Assembly: GCF_030272615.1 (NCBI RefSeq)
Contig: NC_081414.1
Coordinates: 820,098,396 to 820,162,395, forward strand
DNA length: 64,000 nucleotides
Reading direction: 5' to 3'
Source of the DNA: Cryptomeria japonica
Lineage: Eukaryota > Streptophyta > Pinopsida > Cupressales > Cupressaceae
Made by a program: the position numbers and the translations under genes. The notes beneath the pieces were generated by a model that saw only the letters and a list, made by a program, of their open reading frames with translations, did no database searches and was not told where the DNA came from. Every line of letters starts with the position of its first letter. Position 1 is the first letter of the stretch. Shown in pieces: positions 44,749 through 57,700 of the stretch.

Positions 44749-45987
44749 TGAAACACAATAAAATGGTTAGTCAAGATTAGTCGTCAACATAAAATTGAAC
44801 CATTTAAAAGTATTATCAAGGAAGATTAGTAAACAAGAAGCTAGGAAATAAATAAAATGAAATGAATACGAAACTTCCCCATGATGCTCCCTTGCGTTAG
44901 CTCTTCCTTGTCCTTCTCCTCTCCAAGATCTTGCTACTATGTGGAGTATGCCCTCAGTTTGATCACTAGCACAATGGGATGCCAAATGGAGGATGGGAGA
45001 TGATTGATTATGTGAAGTCTGAATGAGGATGCAAATGAAGTGTTAATGTAAACTAGAAACTCCAACTAGTAGAAGAGATAAGACATCAAACAAATCATTC
45101 AAAATCTCTGCAAAATAAAAATGCATGTATAACTCTTCTCGTGTATGCATGAGACCTCAACAAGGAAGGAATGAGCCCTATTTATAGAGAAAATGGGCAA
45201 ATGAAGGGTTGAGATTGAGGTTATTGAGGAAGGGTTAGGATTGCCTAAGGAAGGGGTGATGCTCAATCCATGTGCTCCCCTTCAATCCAATCACATGTTG
45301 ACAAGTGTCAACAAGGGAAGGCTTTAGAAGAGAGGGAAAAATCATAAATGCTTGAAGAGACATGATGGTTACCATGGGTGGTTAGGTTAAGGTTAGATTA
45401 ATGGATAAAGATTTTATCCAAGGGGTAAAGGAATGTATAAGGGTTAAAGGGTTAGATTGGTCAAAGCCTTTAAGGCTTGAGGGGACTTGAGGGTTACCAT
45501 GGATGGTTAGGTTAAGGGATAAGCCTTTAACCAAGGGTTAGGGGAATGTGCAAGGGTTAAAGGTGGGTTAGGTTGGTCAAAGACCCATAAGGGTTAGCTT
45601 GTTGAAGGGAGAAGGATTTTAATGCCTTGCAAGAGCCTTAGATATTTTGAGAAGTGACTATTCACTAATTCCTTAGTTTAGGAATGTGGAAACACTTAGA
45701 GGGTTATTAGGATAATAATAGGGATTTAGACATGATTAGGAGAACGGTTAGTATGCAACTTGCATTTTCTAGAAAGTGCAAGTGGGTGAGGGTTTTAGGA
45801 ATTTAAATAAATATTTATTTATTTAAATGTGAGGGATGGGCAAGTGAATAATTTATTTAATTAATAGGAGAAGAGGGTTAAGATAGATTAATTAAATTTT
45901 AATTTAATTAATTGTTGATCAATGGTTAAATAATTAAATAAATATTAAGTATTCATTTAATTAAGTGGACAAATATATGTGTCTACA
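44749..45987. mobile_element. Solo LTR, 1239 bp
   Basis: Begins TGAAACACAATAAAATGG and ends ...ATATGTGTCTACA, with perfect ATTTC duplications. A TATA-like CTATTTATAGAG at about 45178 suggests plus orientation. Two imperfect direct repeats about 125 bp apart start with GGTTACCATGGRTGGTTAGG (45367 and 45492). No internal gag or pol is present, as expected after LTR-LTR recombination. The 72-codon minus frame inside is not supported. Confidence 0.85.
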
Positions 45988-45992
45988 ATTTC
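45988..45992. other. Target site duplication ATTTC, right copy
   Basis: Partner of 44744-44748. Copia B RT resumes right after it. Confidence 0.85.
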
Positions 45993-47015
45993 AATTTCAT
46001 GGTGTACACTCATAGATAGGAGAGTGATATTTTGATTCTTGTATTATATACATTAGATGAATCAATTCTTATAGGCAATTCTTCTTCCATGATCTAGAGA
46101 ATTCAACAAGCATTGATGGAGTAGATTGACATGATAGATCTAAGACTTTGGGATTACTTTCTTAGTTTACAAGTTATTCAATCTTTGGATAGGATTTTCA
46201 ATTTTCAATAGAACTATGCTCTTGATATGATTCATATATTTGACATGATTAATTGCAAGCTTGCCCCACACCATTTGAGTTAGGTGTTGTATTATCTTCC
46301 AATTGTTCCACTCCTTCTATTAATGCTACATTATATAGGCAATTGTTTGACAATCTTTTATACCTATCTCAATATCTCTTTTGTGATTGGTCTTGTCCCT
46401 CATGTCTCTGATGATCCACATGAGAGTTGTTGGAAGGCTTCCAAGCATATTTTAAGATATATTTAAAGAAACTCTCATAATGGTATTCATTATGCATCAA
46501 GAGATCCTTAAATTGCTAGATTCATTGACTTAAATTGGGCTAGTGATGTTAGTGACAAGAATTTCACTTTTGGCTTTATTTTTTTCCTTTGTTCTAGTCT
46601 CATATCATGGTCTTGTAAGAAGAAAAATACTATTACTTTATCATCTATAAAGGTTGAGTATTGAGTAGTAGTTTCAGCTAGCAAGGAGGTTATATGGCTT
46701 CATGAGTTATTGACTAAGTTCAGTTTCCCTCCTAATAGTTTCACTACTCTTTGATGTGACAAAGTGTCATTCAAATTTCTTGCAACCTAGTGGAGGATTA
46801 GAGGACTAAGCACATAGAAATTTACATGCACTTCATATAATAATTGATTTGAGATCATTTTCTCATCTTGGGGTGCATGCCTATTAAGGAGCACGTTGCA
46901 GACATCTTCATGAAACCTTTAGCACTACCTCATTACCTACAATTGTGATCAATGCTTAGAGTGAAGGAATTTGTCCTTGGAGAGTTTTCATCAGGATTCC
47001 CTCTTGACTTTTTTA
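45993..47015 (+). pseudogene. Copia B pol: rest of RT and RNase H
   Basis: Continuation of the split copia. The RT catalytic region is recognisable near 46050 (ILVLYTLDE in place of the usual VDD motif), with thumb fragments (46284-46466: HVSDDPHESCWKASKHILRY is a typical copia block). The RNase H end reads RTKHIEIYMHF and KEHVADIFMKPLALPHYLQL. Stops are frequent and the YVDD motif is destroyed. Confidence 0.8.
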
Positions 47016-50000
47016 CATGTTTTATTTCATAAAATTTTTTTCTTTTAATGAAGAGTTTTTTTCTCATGAGATATTTGTCTTTTCCTTGGCTATGTGAGAT
47101 TTTTTTCATTTGATCATGGGTACCTCATTAGGCCTCGGTGCTTAGGTCCATCTTTTCTTTATCATGCATTATTTTTTGCCACCCTAAGTTTCAATTAAAG
47201 GGGGTATCACTGTAATTATTAATTTAATCACATTTAAGTACTTTTCTACTAAGCTCATTTAGAGCTTTTTAATGCTTTTTTATCCTTGCACATAAAGAAA
47301 TGCCTCTTTATTTATTTATTTATTTATTTTGTGATCATTTATATTGAGTTAATAGAAAAATTATTTTGGAACTCTCATTTGTGGAAGGTTTTCTTGGTCT
47401 TGCTAATTGATCTTTATTCCTCTGTATTCTCCATTTCTTCAACAACCCTTAACATTCTTCCTTTGGGATATGGTTATTGTTGATGTCTAAGATTTTTCTC
47501 TCACTAAAATCTTGCACTCATGAGGACATTCAGCATAGGAAACACATGAGCATAAGATGTGACTCTCATTTACAACCTCTAGAATTAAGAAGTCAATGCT
47601 TGGTTTTTAGTGAACTCTTGAATCACTTTAAAGCAAAAAAAAAGAAAAAATATATAGATAATTTAGAAATGAAATTAATCTAAACGAACAATCCATTAGA
47701 TAACAAGATCACTTCTCCTTCTCAATCCTTATACAACAATAATTTACAAAATCATAATTTTAAAAACCGATTAATTTATGAATGAATAAAAAAACAACCA
47801 AAAATATATAAATTCTTGCAAATATAAGAAAACAATTACACATAAACAAGCAATGTTACAATCTTTAAAAACTTCTCCATTTGAACCAAGAGAGCTTATC
47901 ATATATTGGATTAGAAGAAGACAAAAAGAATGAATTGGAGAAAACTGAAAAAATAGCAAACAATATCTATAACTACTCCTTAAAATCTTGCCTTAAAAAC
48001 ACACACTTCTAATATTAAAGTCGAGTGGAGAATAAACGTTGGTCCTCAATCTCCTCCATAACATTTGGCCTAATTCCTTTATGTGACCGCCACTCTATTT
48101 TCTCCCAATTTCATGGGCAACACTAAGAGTAAAGCCTCCACTTCATATTTTATATTCCCACATGATAGAGTTTAGGGCAAATGATATGATTGGCAAAGCT
48201 TTCTTTTATTTTATTTAACCCATCAGTTTCACTTTATGATTTTAATAAGCTTTAATTTGATTTCCCCACATGAACTCGTTTTAAAGTAGCATGTCTTCTT
48301 TCAATTTTATTTATTCATGGCATGGCCCAATTTTATAAGAAATATTTTCTTGCATTTTCCTTATATGTTATGACATGTTGTATATCCAGTGTTGAACACA
48401 TATTTTTCATTGTAATATGTTGATCCATGTTGAATAAGATGCATAGACTTTGGTTAATTATTGAGTTGAAATTATTTTTCAATATAAGATTTGAAATATT
48501 GTTTTACAACAATCAACATTAGTATAATTTCTTCAACATATTGGACATTGGATTTCTTAAAAAATTTACAATCTTTTTCTATCTACTATATCAAATTATG
48601 TCACACCATCCATATAACCTTATACCATGTTTTATGAAGGTCACAACCTAGCCTTAATGTTTTTGCACGATCTTATCATGCTAAACTACACTAAAGTTTC
48701 TTACTCCCACAAACATTTTATTTGCTATAACCTAATATTTAAAATGAATGACAAATTTGTGAGCTAGTCATTTATAATGATTGTGTTGAGTCTTTTATTC
48801 TTTCACTTTCACTTTTAATTTCCTTTCTTGTTTTAAAATTTAACATATGTGTTGGTTTTTGTATCCAATTTATGTAATAGTTGTAATAAATATCATTTAT
48901 GTAGTTGAAGAATACATAGCAAGCATAAGAAATACTTTGATATCCTTTATTTCTAAATACAATATTCCATGTGTGATATGGTTGCAATAGAAAGATGAAT
49001 GCCATTCATTCATGGTTGTACTTGATTTTGAATATGGTTAGCACTCTTTTGATTTCATAACTCTTTGTGAAACCCACCATATGTTTAGTATTTAAATTCA
49101 TTCCATGTCAACGTCTATGCCAAGATGGAAATAATTTTATGCACCATATATGTTATATGTTATGCCACGATATTTTTTATTTTGTTGAAGGTAGCCCTTA
49201 TATGCTTTCTCCCACTTTTTATGTTAAGAGTTTATCTTCAAAGGGTTGTGTTTTAGTATTATATTGGTTGCACAACACCTTTGAATATGATTATTGATAT
49301 TTCCATTTGTTTATTGTGTCATTGCTTGCAATAGCCTACACTATCTTATTGGTTTGGGCTTCGATGTTTGAATTGTGTTGAGCTAGGATATGACTTACAT
49401 TGTTTATAAAAGTCTTATCACATTGAACATAAACCCTTGAGCACTATTTTTTGTAATATTTGTGGAATTCCTTCAAGGATGCACAAGCCTCTCTTCATCC
49501 ACATTTAGCATTTAAATAAATGTGTTTTTCAAAATGGCAAATTTTTAGACTTCGATGTGCTATCCATGATATATTTATAATTATACAAAGTTTTGATTCT
49601 CTATTCAAAATTTATTATTTTCCCCTTCTTTATGGACAATAAATTCCATGTTAATTTTTCCTATGCCAAAATGTGTACTATGTGCTTTCTCTTAGCCTAA
49701 AATCTTAACTTCTCATCTCTATTCTTCTAGTCATTGGGTATATTTTATTTGCATTTGAGTGCATTAAAATACACAACAATTATTTTATCCAATGTATGCA
49801 TCAAAATCTCTAGAGAAGGATCATTATTAAAACCTAGTACATGTTTTTTTTTTCAAGGAGGTTCCTCTTAATGCTTAGATTTATTAGAAATAGGGGTGAA
49901 TCCACATCTAGCAAATATAATTTCTATGCAACACACTTCTGACATTGGAAGTACTTGTTATGATAATTTTAGCATATTCCTTTCACTTAGTGACCAGCCA

Positions 50001-50772
50001 TTTCTTCATGGGTGAGATTATTTATGATTGGTGGGTGAGGATCACAAGTAAGTGTGGGGTGTGTTCCTTGGTGTGGTATGGAACAAAGTGCCAGTTGAGT
50101 GTTGTTTATCGAGGCTTTCAATGGATGATGATGGTATTCAAATATATCCTCAACGATTGTTTCTAACCTAATACATTCCCTCAATGGGAAAGGCTTAAAC
50201 ATTTCTACCTCACCACAAATGACATCTTTTAGACTATTGAATAAAAACAAATTTAAAAATTTATTAAATCCCATTTGTCTAATCGATTAATTTGTCAAAA
50301 TGTTTTTGGTAGTCATGGTCTAGATTCATTTGGCATAATTCAATAGATAAGACCCTTCTAAAGTATTCATATTCATCTAGACTAAATCAATTGAGGGCCT
50401 CCTTACAAAACTCTCATATGACAAAGGGATGTAATTTTCCAACATTTTTTACTATCAAGTAGCTTCATGCTATAAGTCCAAAAAGATGTGATAGAGATAT
50501 TTTTTGGTCATGTGAATTTGATTAAAGCCTTGTAAATTTGTATAACTCTATATATCGACCTACTAGGGTTATCACCATCAAATTTTGGAAATTTTAGTTT
50601 AGGTGTGCATTGAGTCATGCCAAGATTTTATTGGTTGGAAAAATCAATATTTTGTTGCATAAGTTTTGATCTATATCTAAATGTATTTTCTAGGATCCAT
50701 ATTTGCATGCATTCATATTTGACATTATGAGCATCCGCTTTAGATTAAGTTATAATGAACACATGATTATAT
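47016..50772. other. AT-rich region without recognisable genes; possible copia B 3' LTR at its start
   Basis: A purine tract AATTAAAGGGGG at about 47194-47205, followed by TGTAATTATTAATTTAATC at about 47211, may be copia B's PPT and LTR start; the LTR end is not identified. A (TTTA)n microsatellite lies at 47309-47333. The remaining sequence has only short frames with no family signature. Confidence 0.4.
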
Positions 50773-52900
50773 TGAGGGGGGAATGAATTAGTATAATACA
50801 AACTTTTGCTTTTTCAACTTAACAATCATAATAACATCAATTGCACAATATCAATAACAAGAAGAACACAAGGATAACACAAAACTTGTGTGGAAATACT
50901 TATGGTATAAAACAATGACAAAATATTGCTTGTATAAACACAAACTTAATAGGCACCAACCCCCACTACTAAGAACCAACTTAACAAGAGACGCCAGTCA
51001 CTTCAATTTGTAAGAACCAACCTACTAGAGACACCAATCCTCACAACTGAGCATCAACTCGGCAAGAGATGTCAATCTCTTTTGATAGGAAGCACCAACA
51101 TCTCCAATATGAACAAGTATTTTCCCTTTCAAAATATGTCTACTTCAATAGATGAAAAAATCTTATACTACTTTCATAAAATCTAATTATACATGTTCCC
51201 TCTCTCACAAATCTATCTTTGAATTCCTTCCCAAATCTTTTGTTGATCTCTTTAATTCTACTATAAAATTGTCTACGCACTTGCTTGAAGATCTACTACA
51301 AACTTCCTTCGTGTTTTCTCATACGCCACTTTCAAGTCTACTCATAAACCCACTTAAACTTCATTACAAACTACTACCAATCTCCTTCTCACAACTATTG
51401 GCAACAACAATGCAGGAAAACTGAGAGGGGGGAGGGGGTGAATCAGTTTTCACCAAACTTAAACAAATTAACTTCAACTTAAGATCTAATCAAGAACATC
51501 AATAACAAAGAGAAACACCACATCAGCAACACACATAACATAGATTTTTGACGTGGAAAACACAGTTAAGGGAAAAACCATGGTGAAAACCTACCTACAA
51601 TATGATAATACTCTGTAGTAGTATGTGAAATATTGCAATGGGAAATGTGCATGAATTCAAGCACACTACCTAGAGCTCACTACTCAAAAACAACAAAGGG
51701 CTACAACCCTAGGAAGGCACACTGCCTTACAAAGATCAGGCAACAATCCGAATTACATGAACTAAAAGAATAGCATCTTTGCTCTTCTTCACACTTCTGA
51801 AAGATCAATTCGCTTGTTCGCACATACAACACTCTCAAAGAATGTAGAAACACATCTTACATGATTATTACACTTATTTATACAAATCATCAACCTTAAT
51901 TTCAAGGTCGGCTCAACTCACAAGACGTAATTACAAAATTACATCACACGATAGATAAATCAATATGCGGACCAATACAATGTCGGCAAGGACATAGCAT
52001 GGACCTAAATCAAAACCTTGAACACGCAACACCACCGAATATCTCACCAAGATCATCCGCAACACGGAAGAATCATCGAGTCAGCTAGAAGGTCGTATAA
52101 CACGAAGAATACCACCAGATCAATAAAATTTTCAATAACGCGCACAAAGATCAATGTGGACCACCAAAACGCATAGAACACAGTCGAAAAACATCAACAA
52201 GCAATGTGAATTCCAAAGCAATAACCACAACAACTTGGATTACTAGAATCATCATCATCTCCCTTTCGGAGCTCAAGAACACCAACATAACTTACTGACA
52301 AACTGAAAGATGCGCTTGTGAAGTTTCAAATCATGAACCACTCGAACTGAGGACACACATGAACGTCCCAAACACTCTCCAAAATCTGCTCAACATAATG
52401 AATCAATTATGGAGCAATACAAACCAGAAATTAAAACTTTGCAATACATAACCAACAGAAAAACCAATCATCACACTTGACCGCATAACTTGATCAAATC
52501 ACCTTCTGGAACGTTGAAACTCATGCTGAAACAACTGAAGATACTAATCTCTGAATCCTTCCGCATCAACATATCTGCAATATACCAACCAAACCAACTC
52601 TCTGCAACATCGAAGCACAAGAATACAGGAATATGTTGACATCAATGACAACACATTCCAACGACTCTAATATCCAACAACTGTCCTTATTCTTCATCAC
52701 AAATCTTCTATAATGCTTCATCAATCTATTGCATTCTTCATCTTTTATATATGCTCTAGATCTACTAAACATATACTTTTAAGTTTTTTGTTAAGTAACT
52801 TTTAGAAATATGCTTCTTTTCATTTTGGAAATTGTGTCTTCTTCTTCTCTTAAGTCTGCTCTAAATTGGAATTTTTTTGCATTCCGTTTCATTTAAAAAA
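50773..52900 (-). repeat. Outer copia-type LTR remnant, interrupted
   Basis: TTGAGGGGGGAATGAATTAG at 50772 resembles the end of a minus-oriented copia LTR (CCCCTCA end). Pyrimidine-rich sequence continues to 51421, where another LTR of related type begins, and similar sequence resumes at 52680. The right border is unknown, somewhere before about 52.9 kb. No pol is present. Confidence 0.4.
51422..52679 (-). repeat. Solo LTR of the copia A family (1258 bp)
   Basis: On the minus strand it runs from TGTTGGATATTAGAG to ...CCCCTCTCA. It includes TTGTCATTGATGTCAACA near its start and a GACGTGGAAAACAC / GGGAAAAACCATGG block. Its first 770 bp on the minus strand are alignable with the copia A 3' LTR at 10.62-11.415 kb. 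No clean target duplication is seen. Confidence 0.65.
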
Positions 52901-53229
52901 ATAAAAAAAAACTCCAAACCACTTCTATTTATATGAAATCATGTGTCTTTTCACAAACTAAGTTGTCCACTTCAAAAGGGGTCAACCATGTATGAATGGT
53001 TTATAGCTTACTTGGAATACACTTGTTGAGGAATATATATAGTTTATATCTTTCTTTAGTAACTCATTGCAAAATAGTAAAATAAAGTATTCTACCATTA
53101 AGAAACATGTCTATGTTCTTATCAATGCTATTAGAATTTTTTAACCTTATCTCATGGGAGAAAAGTTTATTGCATTTGTGTCACACATATACAAGAGACA
53201 TCTTGATCCAGAAAGAGTTTTCAAGGAAA

Positions 53230-54745
53230 AGGTGTTGATGGATGAACATGATCCAAGAATATAGCATTAAAGTGCAAACAACAAAATCAGCTAGAGGCTA
53301 AGGCTTAGCCTAGCTCATGGCTAGGATAAATTTGAAGGCAAAAAAGATACATGATGAAAGTGGTGTGGGTGTTCCTACACCTATTTTAAGTGATGAACCT
53401 TGGTATAAAAGTATTATGTATTACTATAAAACTTGTAGCAAAAAAGTGTGTTATATTACAAGGTGAATTGTTGTGGAGAAACACATAAGGAGTATTGTTT
53501 TTTTATTAAAATAAGCAGCAAAACAAGGGTATTGGCTTGTATACAACATCCCATAGGTGACATAAAAGAAAGGAAACAAAACTAGGGTGTTGGCCCTATA
53601 CAAGTTCAAGTCTAACAAGTCATTAACAAGTCAAAAGATCATTGTTAAAAGGCCTACAAAACCAACAATAGCACAATAGCAGAAAGCTATTAACCCAAAT
53701 CAAGAGGGGAGAATCACCCATAACTCGACATGGAAGAGTTTGGGGGGAAGACTTATCTTTCCGCCTACGACAAACAACAGTCCATTCAATACTGTTGTTA
53801 GTAATGTCATTACAATAAGGAGTATTGTTGAAGTATATTAATCTTGAGAATTCACGAGGCAATGTCACAAGGGGTGTCAGGGGCGGGGAAGGGGGGGCAT
53901 TTCGTGGCTAAGACTAAATGGTAGGTTATTGGTGGCACATGATGGTAAAAAATATGATGATTTTTGAAATCTTTAGGTGTTCTCTCCCTTCTATTTTAGT
54001 TCAACATCCTTTCTATTGGTGGGATATAGATTGCGGGTGAAAATATAGAGAAATCCAATAATGGTTACAAGTGAATATTTGTCATAACAAACAACTTGAC
54101 CAATTAGGGTGAGGTTGTCCCGAACAAGAATGTAACGTCAAGGTAATTATTCAATTTTTGTTATCTCATGTTATTACCAAATTTAGGTAGCAAAACATAT
54201 TATAGTTGATAATGCAATGTGTTTGAGTTTATAAATTTACTAATTCGTGCATTAGATATGCTATCACCTACAAGGAAATTAACTATTTAAGTCTAATAAT
54301 AAGAATCTTATGATAATCATAAAGAGGACTCTTGAGTTGAATAAAAGAATATGGGATAATAAGATCAAATTGGCTGCTTGGGTAGATAGGATCACTTACA
54401 ATGAGTCACTAGGTAGAAGCGCTTTTGACTTGGTCTATAGGACAACTTCTAACTTGTCAATCAATCTAGATTTGCTAGTGTTCAAGCTTCTAAAGGGAGT
54501 AAATAGTCATTAGGTGGTTGCTTTGTCACAAATAATTGATGAGATGACTTAGCTAGAAGAAGTAAGAAGAGTTGAACATGGCAAGGGCTTGCTACAACAA
54601 GATAAATGAAACAATTGTTTGACAAGAAGGCTATGCAAGATGTTTCTAGTTGGGAAATGGTCTTCTATGGAATACAAGAGCTAAAGATGAGGAAAAGGAT
54701 GCCAAGTTTGAGGCCTTGTGGCTTGGATCTTATGTAATTCATTGT
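53230..54745 (+). pseudogene. Decayed Ty3/gypsy pol: RNase H-integrase linker and integrase
   Basis: Fragments in shifting frames read IKVQTTKSARGXGLA and ARINLKAKKIHDE (post-RNase H linker, 53250-53450), TNNLTN followed by VVPNKNVTSR (integrase core near 54080-54140), IIIKRTLELNKRIWDNKIKL and YNESLGRSAFDLVYRTTS (54310-54513), and KDAKFEALWLGSYVIH (54690-54745, GPY-like end). It resembles the integrase style of element B. It is interrupted by a short LINE-like insertion at 53500-53814. Very old and non-functional. Confidence 0.65.
53485..53829 (-). mobile_element. Short LINE-like insertion with 15-bp target duplication
   Basis: ATAAGGAGTATTGTT occurs at 53485-53499 and exactly again at 53815-53829, bracketing 315 bp that start with a short T run and TTATT. 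On the minus strand this is a unit ending in AATAAAAAAA, i.e. a short poly(A) tail. Its minus-strand frame (SSPQTLPCRVMGDSPLLIW) recalls the non-coding 3' tails of plant LINEs but is not proven. This is target-primed retrotransposition of a 5'-truncated copy. A SINE is the alternative, but no tRNA-like box was noticed. Confidence 0.7.
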
Positions 54746-57700
54746 TATCTATATGTGTTCAAATTCTTGTGTAAACCTTGATGTGTGATGTAATTTGTAG
54801 ATCATGTCCACTTGCTTAACTTATGTTATAGGGTTTGAAGTTTGGTTTTAGGGTAGCCTTGTGTGCATGTGCTCATGTTGTGAAGGTGTGTTGCGTTTTC
54901 TTTGATAAGTTCTTCTCAAATGTATGTCTTGTATATCTCTCAATGTTGGTTAAGTGGTCATATATAGGCCCTATTACTTTTCATGTTATTTCTTGTGAAT
55001 GCAAATGTATATATTTTTTTGCTCTTTACAACGTATCTTGTTTTTTATCTTTATAATGTTCCTGTGTATCAATCTATACATATTATTATCTCTGAGCCAA
55101 GCTTAACAGCCTATGTATGAACACTCAAGCCTTAACTCTTATGCCTTATAATACATTTTTAAATGATAACACACATAGCATTACTTAGTGCATATGGTTA
55201 ATTATCTACCACCTTGCCTTATTGCCCCTTAAAATCAACACATGCGCATTAACTTAGAAGCAAATTATCAAACCAATTGCTTTTAGATTCTCTATTGGCC
55301 CAATCTCAACTACATCTTTCTATCTATATGTGGTCCTTACACATGGTCCTATCTCTCTTTCTTACTACTTCCCTCTACCCATGCCAAGTATCACTATCCT
55401 CTACCCATGTCAAGTATCACTATCCCATTGGTACCACACAACCATAATGCAACGAAAAGTCCCCTTAGGTGTGCATCTCCCATTCCCTGTTGTGTGCTAG
55501 CCATGGGATTTCCCTTCCCTTTGTGTGTGATGTTCGATCATTTCTAACATGATTGATGTTGACTGATCTAACTCAAATATATGGTAGTTCTTGGACCAAC
55601 CAGTATGTACAACATGTTTGAGGTAGTTACATCATTGATAGGCTTGACATTTTTCTTGTGATGTTTTATTACATGACATAGTTTACATGGCACTCAAAAC
55701 GCAATGGGCCTTCACGCCTTGTGGCCTTTTTTTTTCGATGGACCCAACAATCTCAACGAAAGTTGTCTTGACTATTGGCTGACTGTTGGTTAATATGTGG
55801 CCTCACCTAAGTGGTGGTTTATAGCAACACATTTTTAGCATGTAAGTTCTTGTCATGGATCATGCACAGCACCCCCATTGGATCTTGACCCCACCAATGC
55901 TTTCTGTGTGATTTTTCTAAAGGTGCACTATGGTTAATCTCCTCTTGTCTGTCAGCTTAACTTACATGCATGGATGGCTTCTCTATGCATGATAGTTTAT
56001 CGTTGGTGTTATGTCTCTTCTCTGGTGGGCATTTGTCCTACTTGGTTCCTTTTTCACTATTCAATGCATTCTCTCAATGCTGTTCCTAATTTTGTGGCAT
56101 CGTACAAGCCATTAATCTTAAGGTTATATTCCAACAAATTATTGACCATGAATTCGAGTGCCAATTTCAAGATTGTTAACTTCAATGCCTGCACGAAGTA
56201 TGTTTTATGGCCTATGCATTATTGTTTAGAATTTTTTCCGTTTGCTCGACGAGTGGGATCAAAAGATTTTGGCAGATAGTTTGTGTCTATGACAAAGCAT
56301 TTAGAGCTTGAGGTGTTATGAATTCATGTACTTAGGTTGGGTAACGAAAGCTTCTGCCACTACAATCAAATATTGTGCCTGGGCTTCCTTGTCCTAAATG
56401 AAGGATTGCTTTGAGGCTAAGGGGATGCGTGCAAATGATTCTGGATGTAACAAAGAATGTTTTGTAAATTTTCCTATAGGGTATCTATTTTTCAATTTGC
56501 ATTTGTTGAATAGTGTGTTATGAATGATTCGTTGACCATCCAAAGCTTGTAAAACCCCTATGAAGCTTTTATAGCGAATATTTTCAGTCTATTATAAGGG
56601 ATATATTGGTTGGTTCTTGGATTTTTAAAATATGTTCTCTTGATGCCATAATATGTTCTATTATAAGGGGTATATTGGTTGGTTCTTGGATTTTTAAAAT
56701 ATGTTCTCTTGATGCTATAATATGTTCTTATTTTGTGTTGCATATTCATAGAGCCTAGCTTATTCATGTGAGAACAAATTTTAGTTATTCTTAATATCAT
56801 CTTTATGCGAAACTCTTGGATTGCAGATACTCTTTCCTTGGATTTAAGATTTAATTTTGTAACACATTTAAAATTAAGGCACCAATATATAGGATATCTG
56901 TAATGGATTTGGTTTATCCATGATAAACAATAGAAGATACCAATGTATGTTCATATCGATATGTTGTTTTTTATATGTCATTATATATATGTTACCGTTT
57001 CTAGCATCATCCTAAATGAGATGCATTATTGTCCATTTGGCATCTATGCAAAAATTTGAAATTAGAGATTTATACTTTGGACTTGATAAGGATGCATCCT
57101 AAGTTTCTTGCATGGTTATCTTCGAGGCCTTGAGTCTTAATTTTCATCTCTATTGTTGTCTAGATTTGGAAACCTCGGGGAGTTCTGGCCTTGGTTATAT
57201 GGAGGAGTTACCTATCATTGTGACTTGGTCCGTTGTTGTCTCTATCCAATCAACTATATGTTATGATAATCATAAATTGGCGTCCCTTGTGACTTGGATA
57301 TAATTGATCTTCAAAAATTTGAGAGCTCACAACTTTCTTTGAGAGCCAGCAAAATGGAGATGAATTTCATACCACTTTGTACGCTTCTTTCATTTTGTTA
57401 TCTATTCCTATGTTTGAAATGGTTCACATTGTTCCCTCAATCTTTTCTGGAGCATATGTGACAACTAGCAGATATGGTCATGGCAGCAGAAATTCAAACG
57501 TCTCATATTGTAAATATAAATATTTTTTGTTATGTTGATACAAGATGTTATATTATCTGCAACGCCCAAATTTACAATGTTCAAGAATGTGATAGACGCT
57601 AACATTTAAATGTCAACAATTCCAACGTTTAAATATTAGAAGTGTACATGACCCCCCTCTTCCCTTTCCGTGCTATAACATGTGAAATCTTTTTGAATGG

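Noticed and set aside
47309..47333. (TTTA)n run as a functional element
   Set aside because: Simple microsatellite, common in AT-rich plant DNA.
53500..53814. Assignment of the insert to a SINE
   Set aside because: I could not see tRNA-like A and B boxes at its 5' end; a 5'-truncated LINE tail fits at least as well, so only the insertion mechanism is claimed.
55974..56279. 101-codon plus-strand frame in the intergenic region
   Set aside because: No recognised motif, no splice context and no repeat elsewhere in the window; length is possible by chance in this composition.
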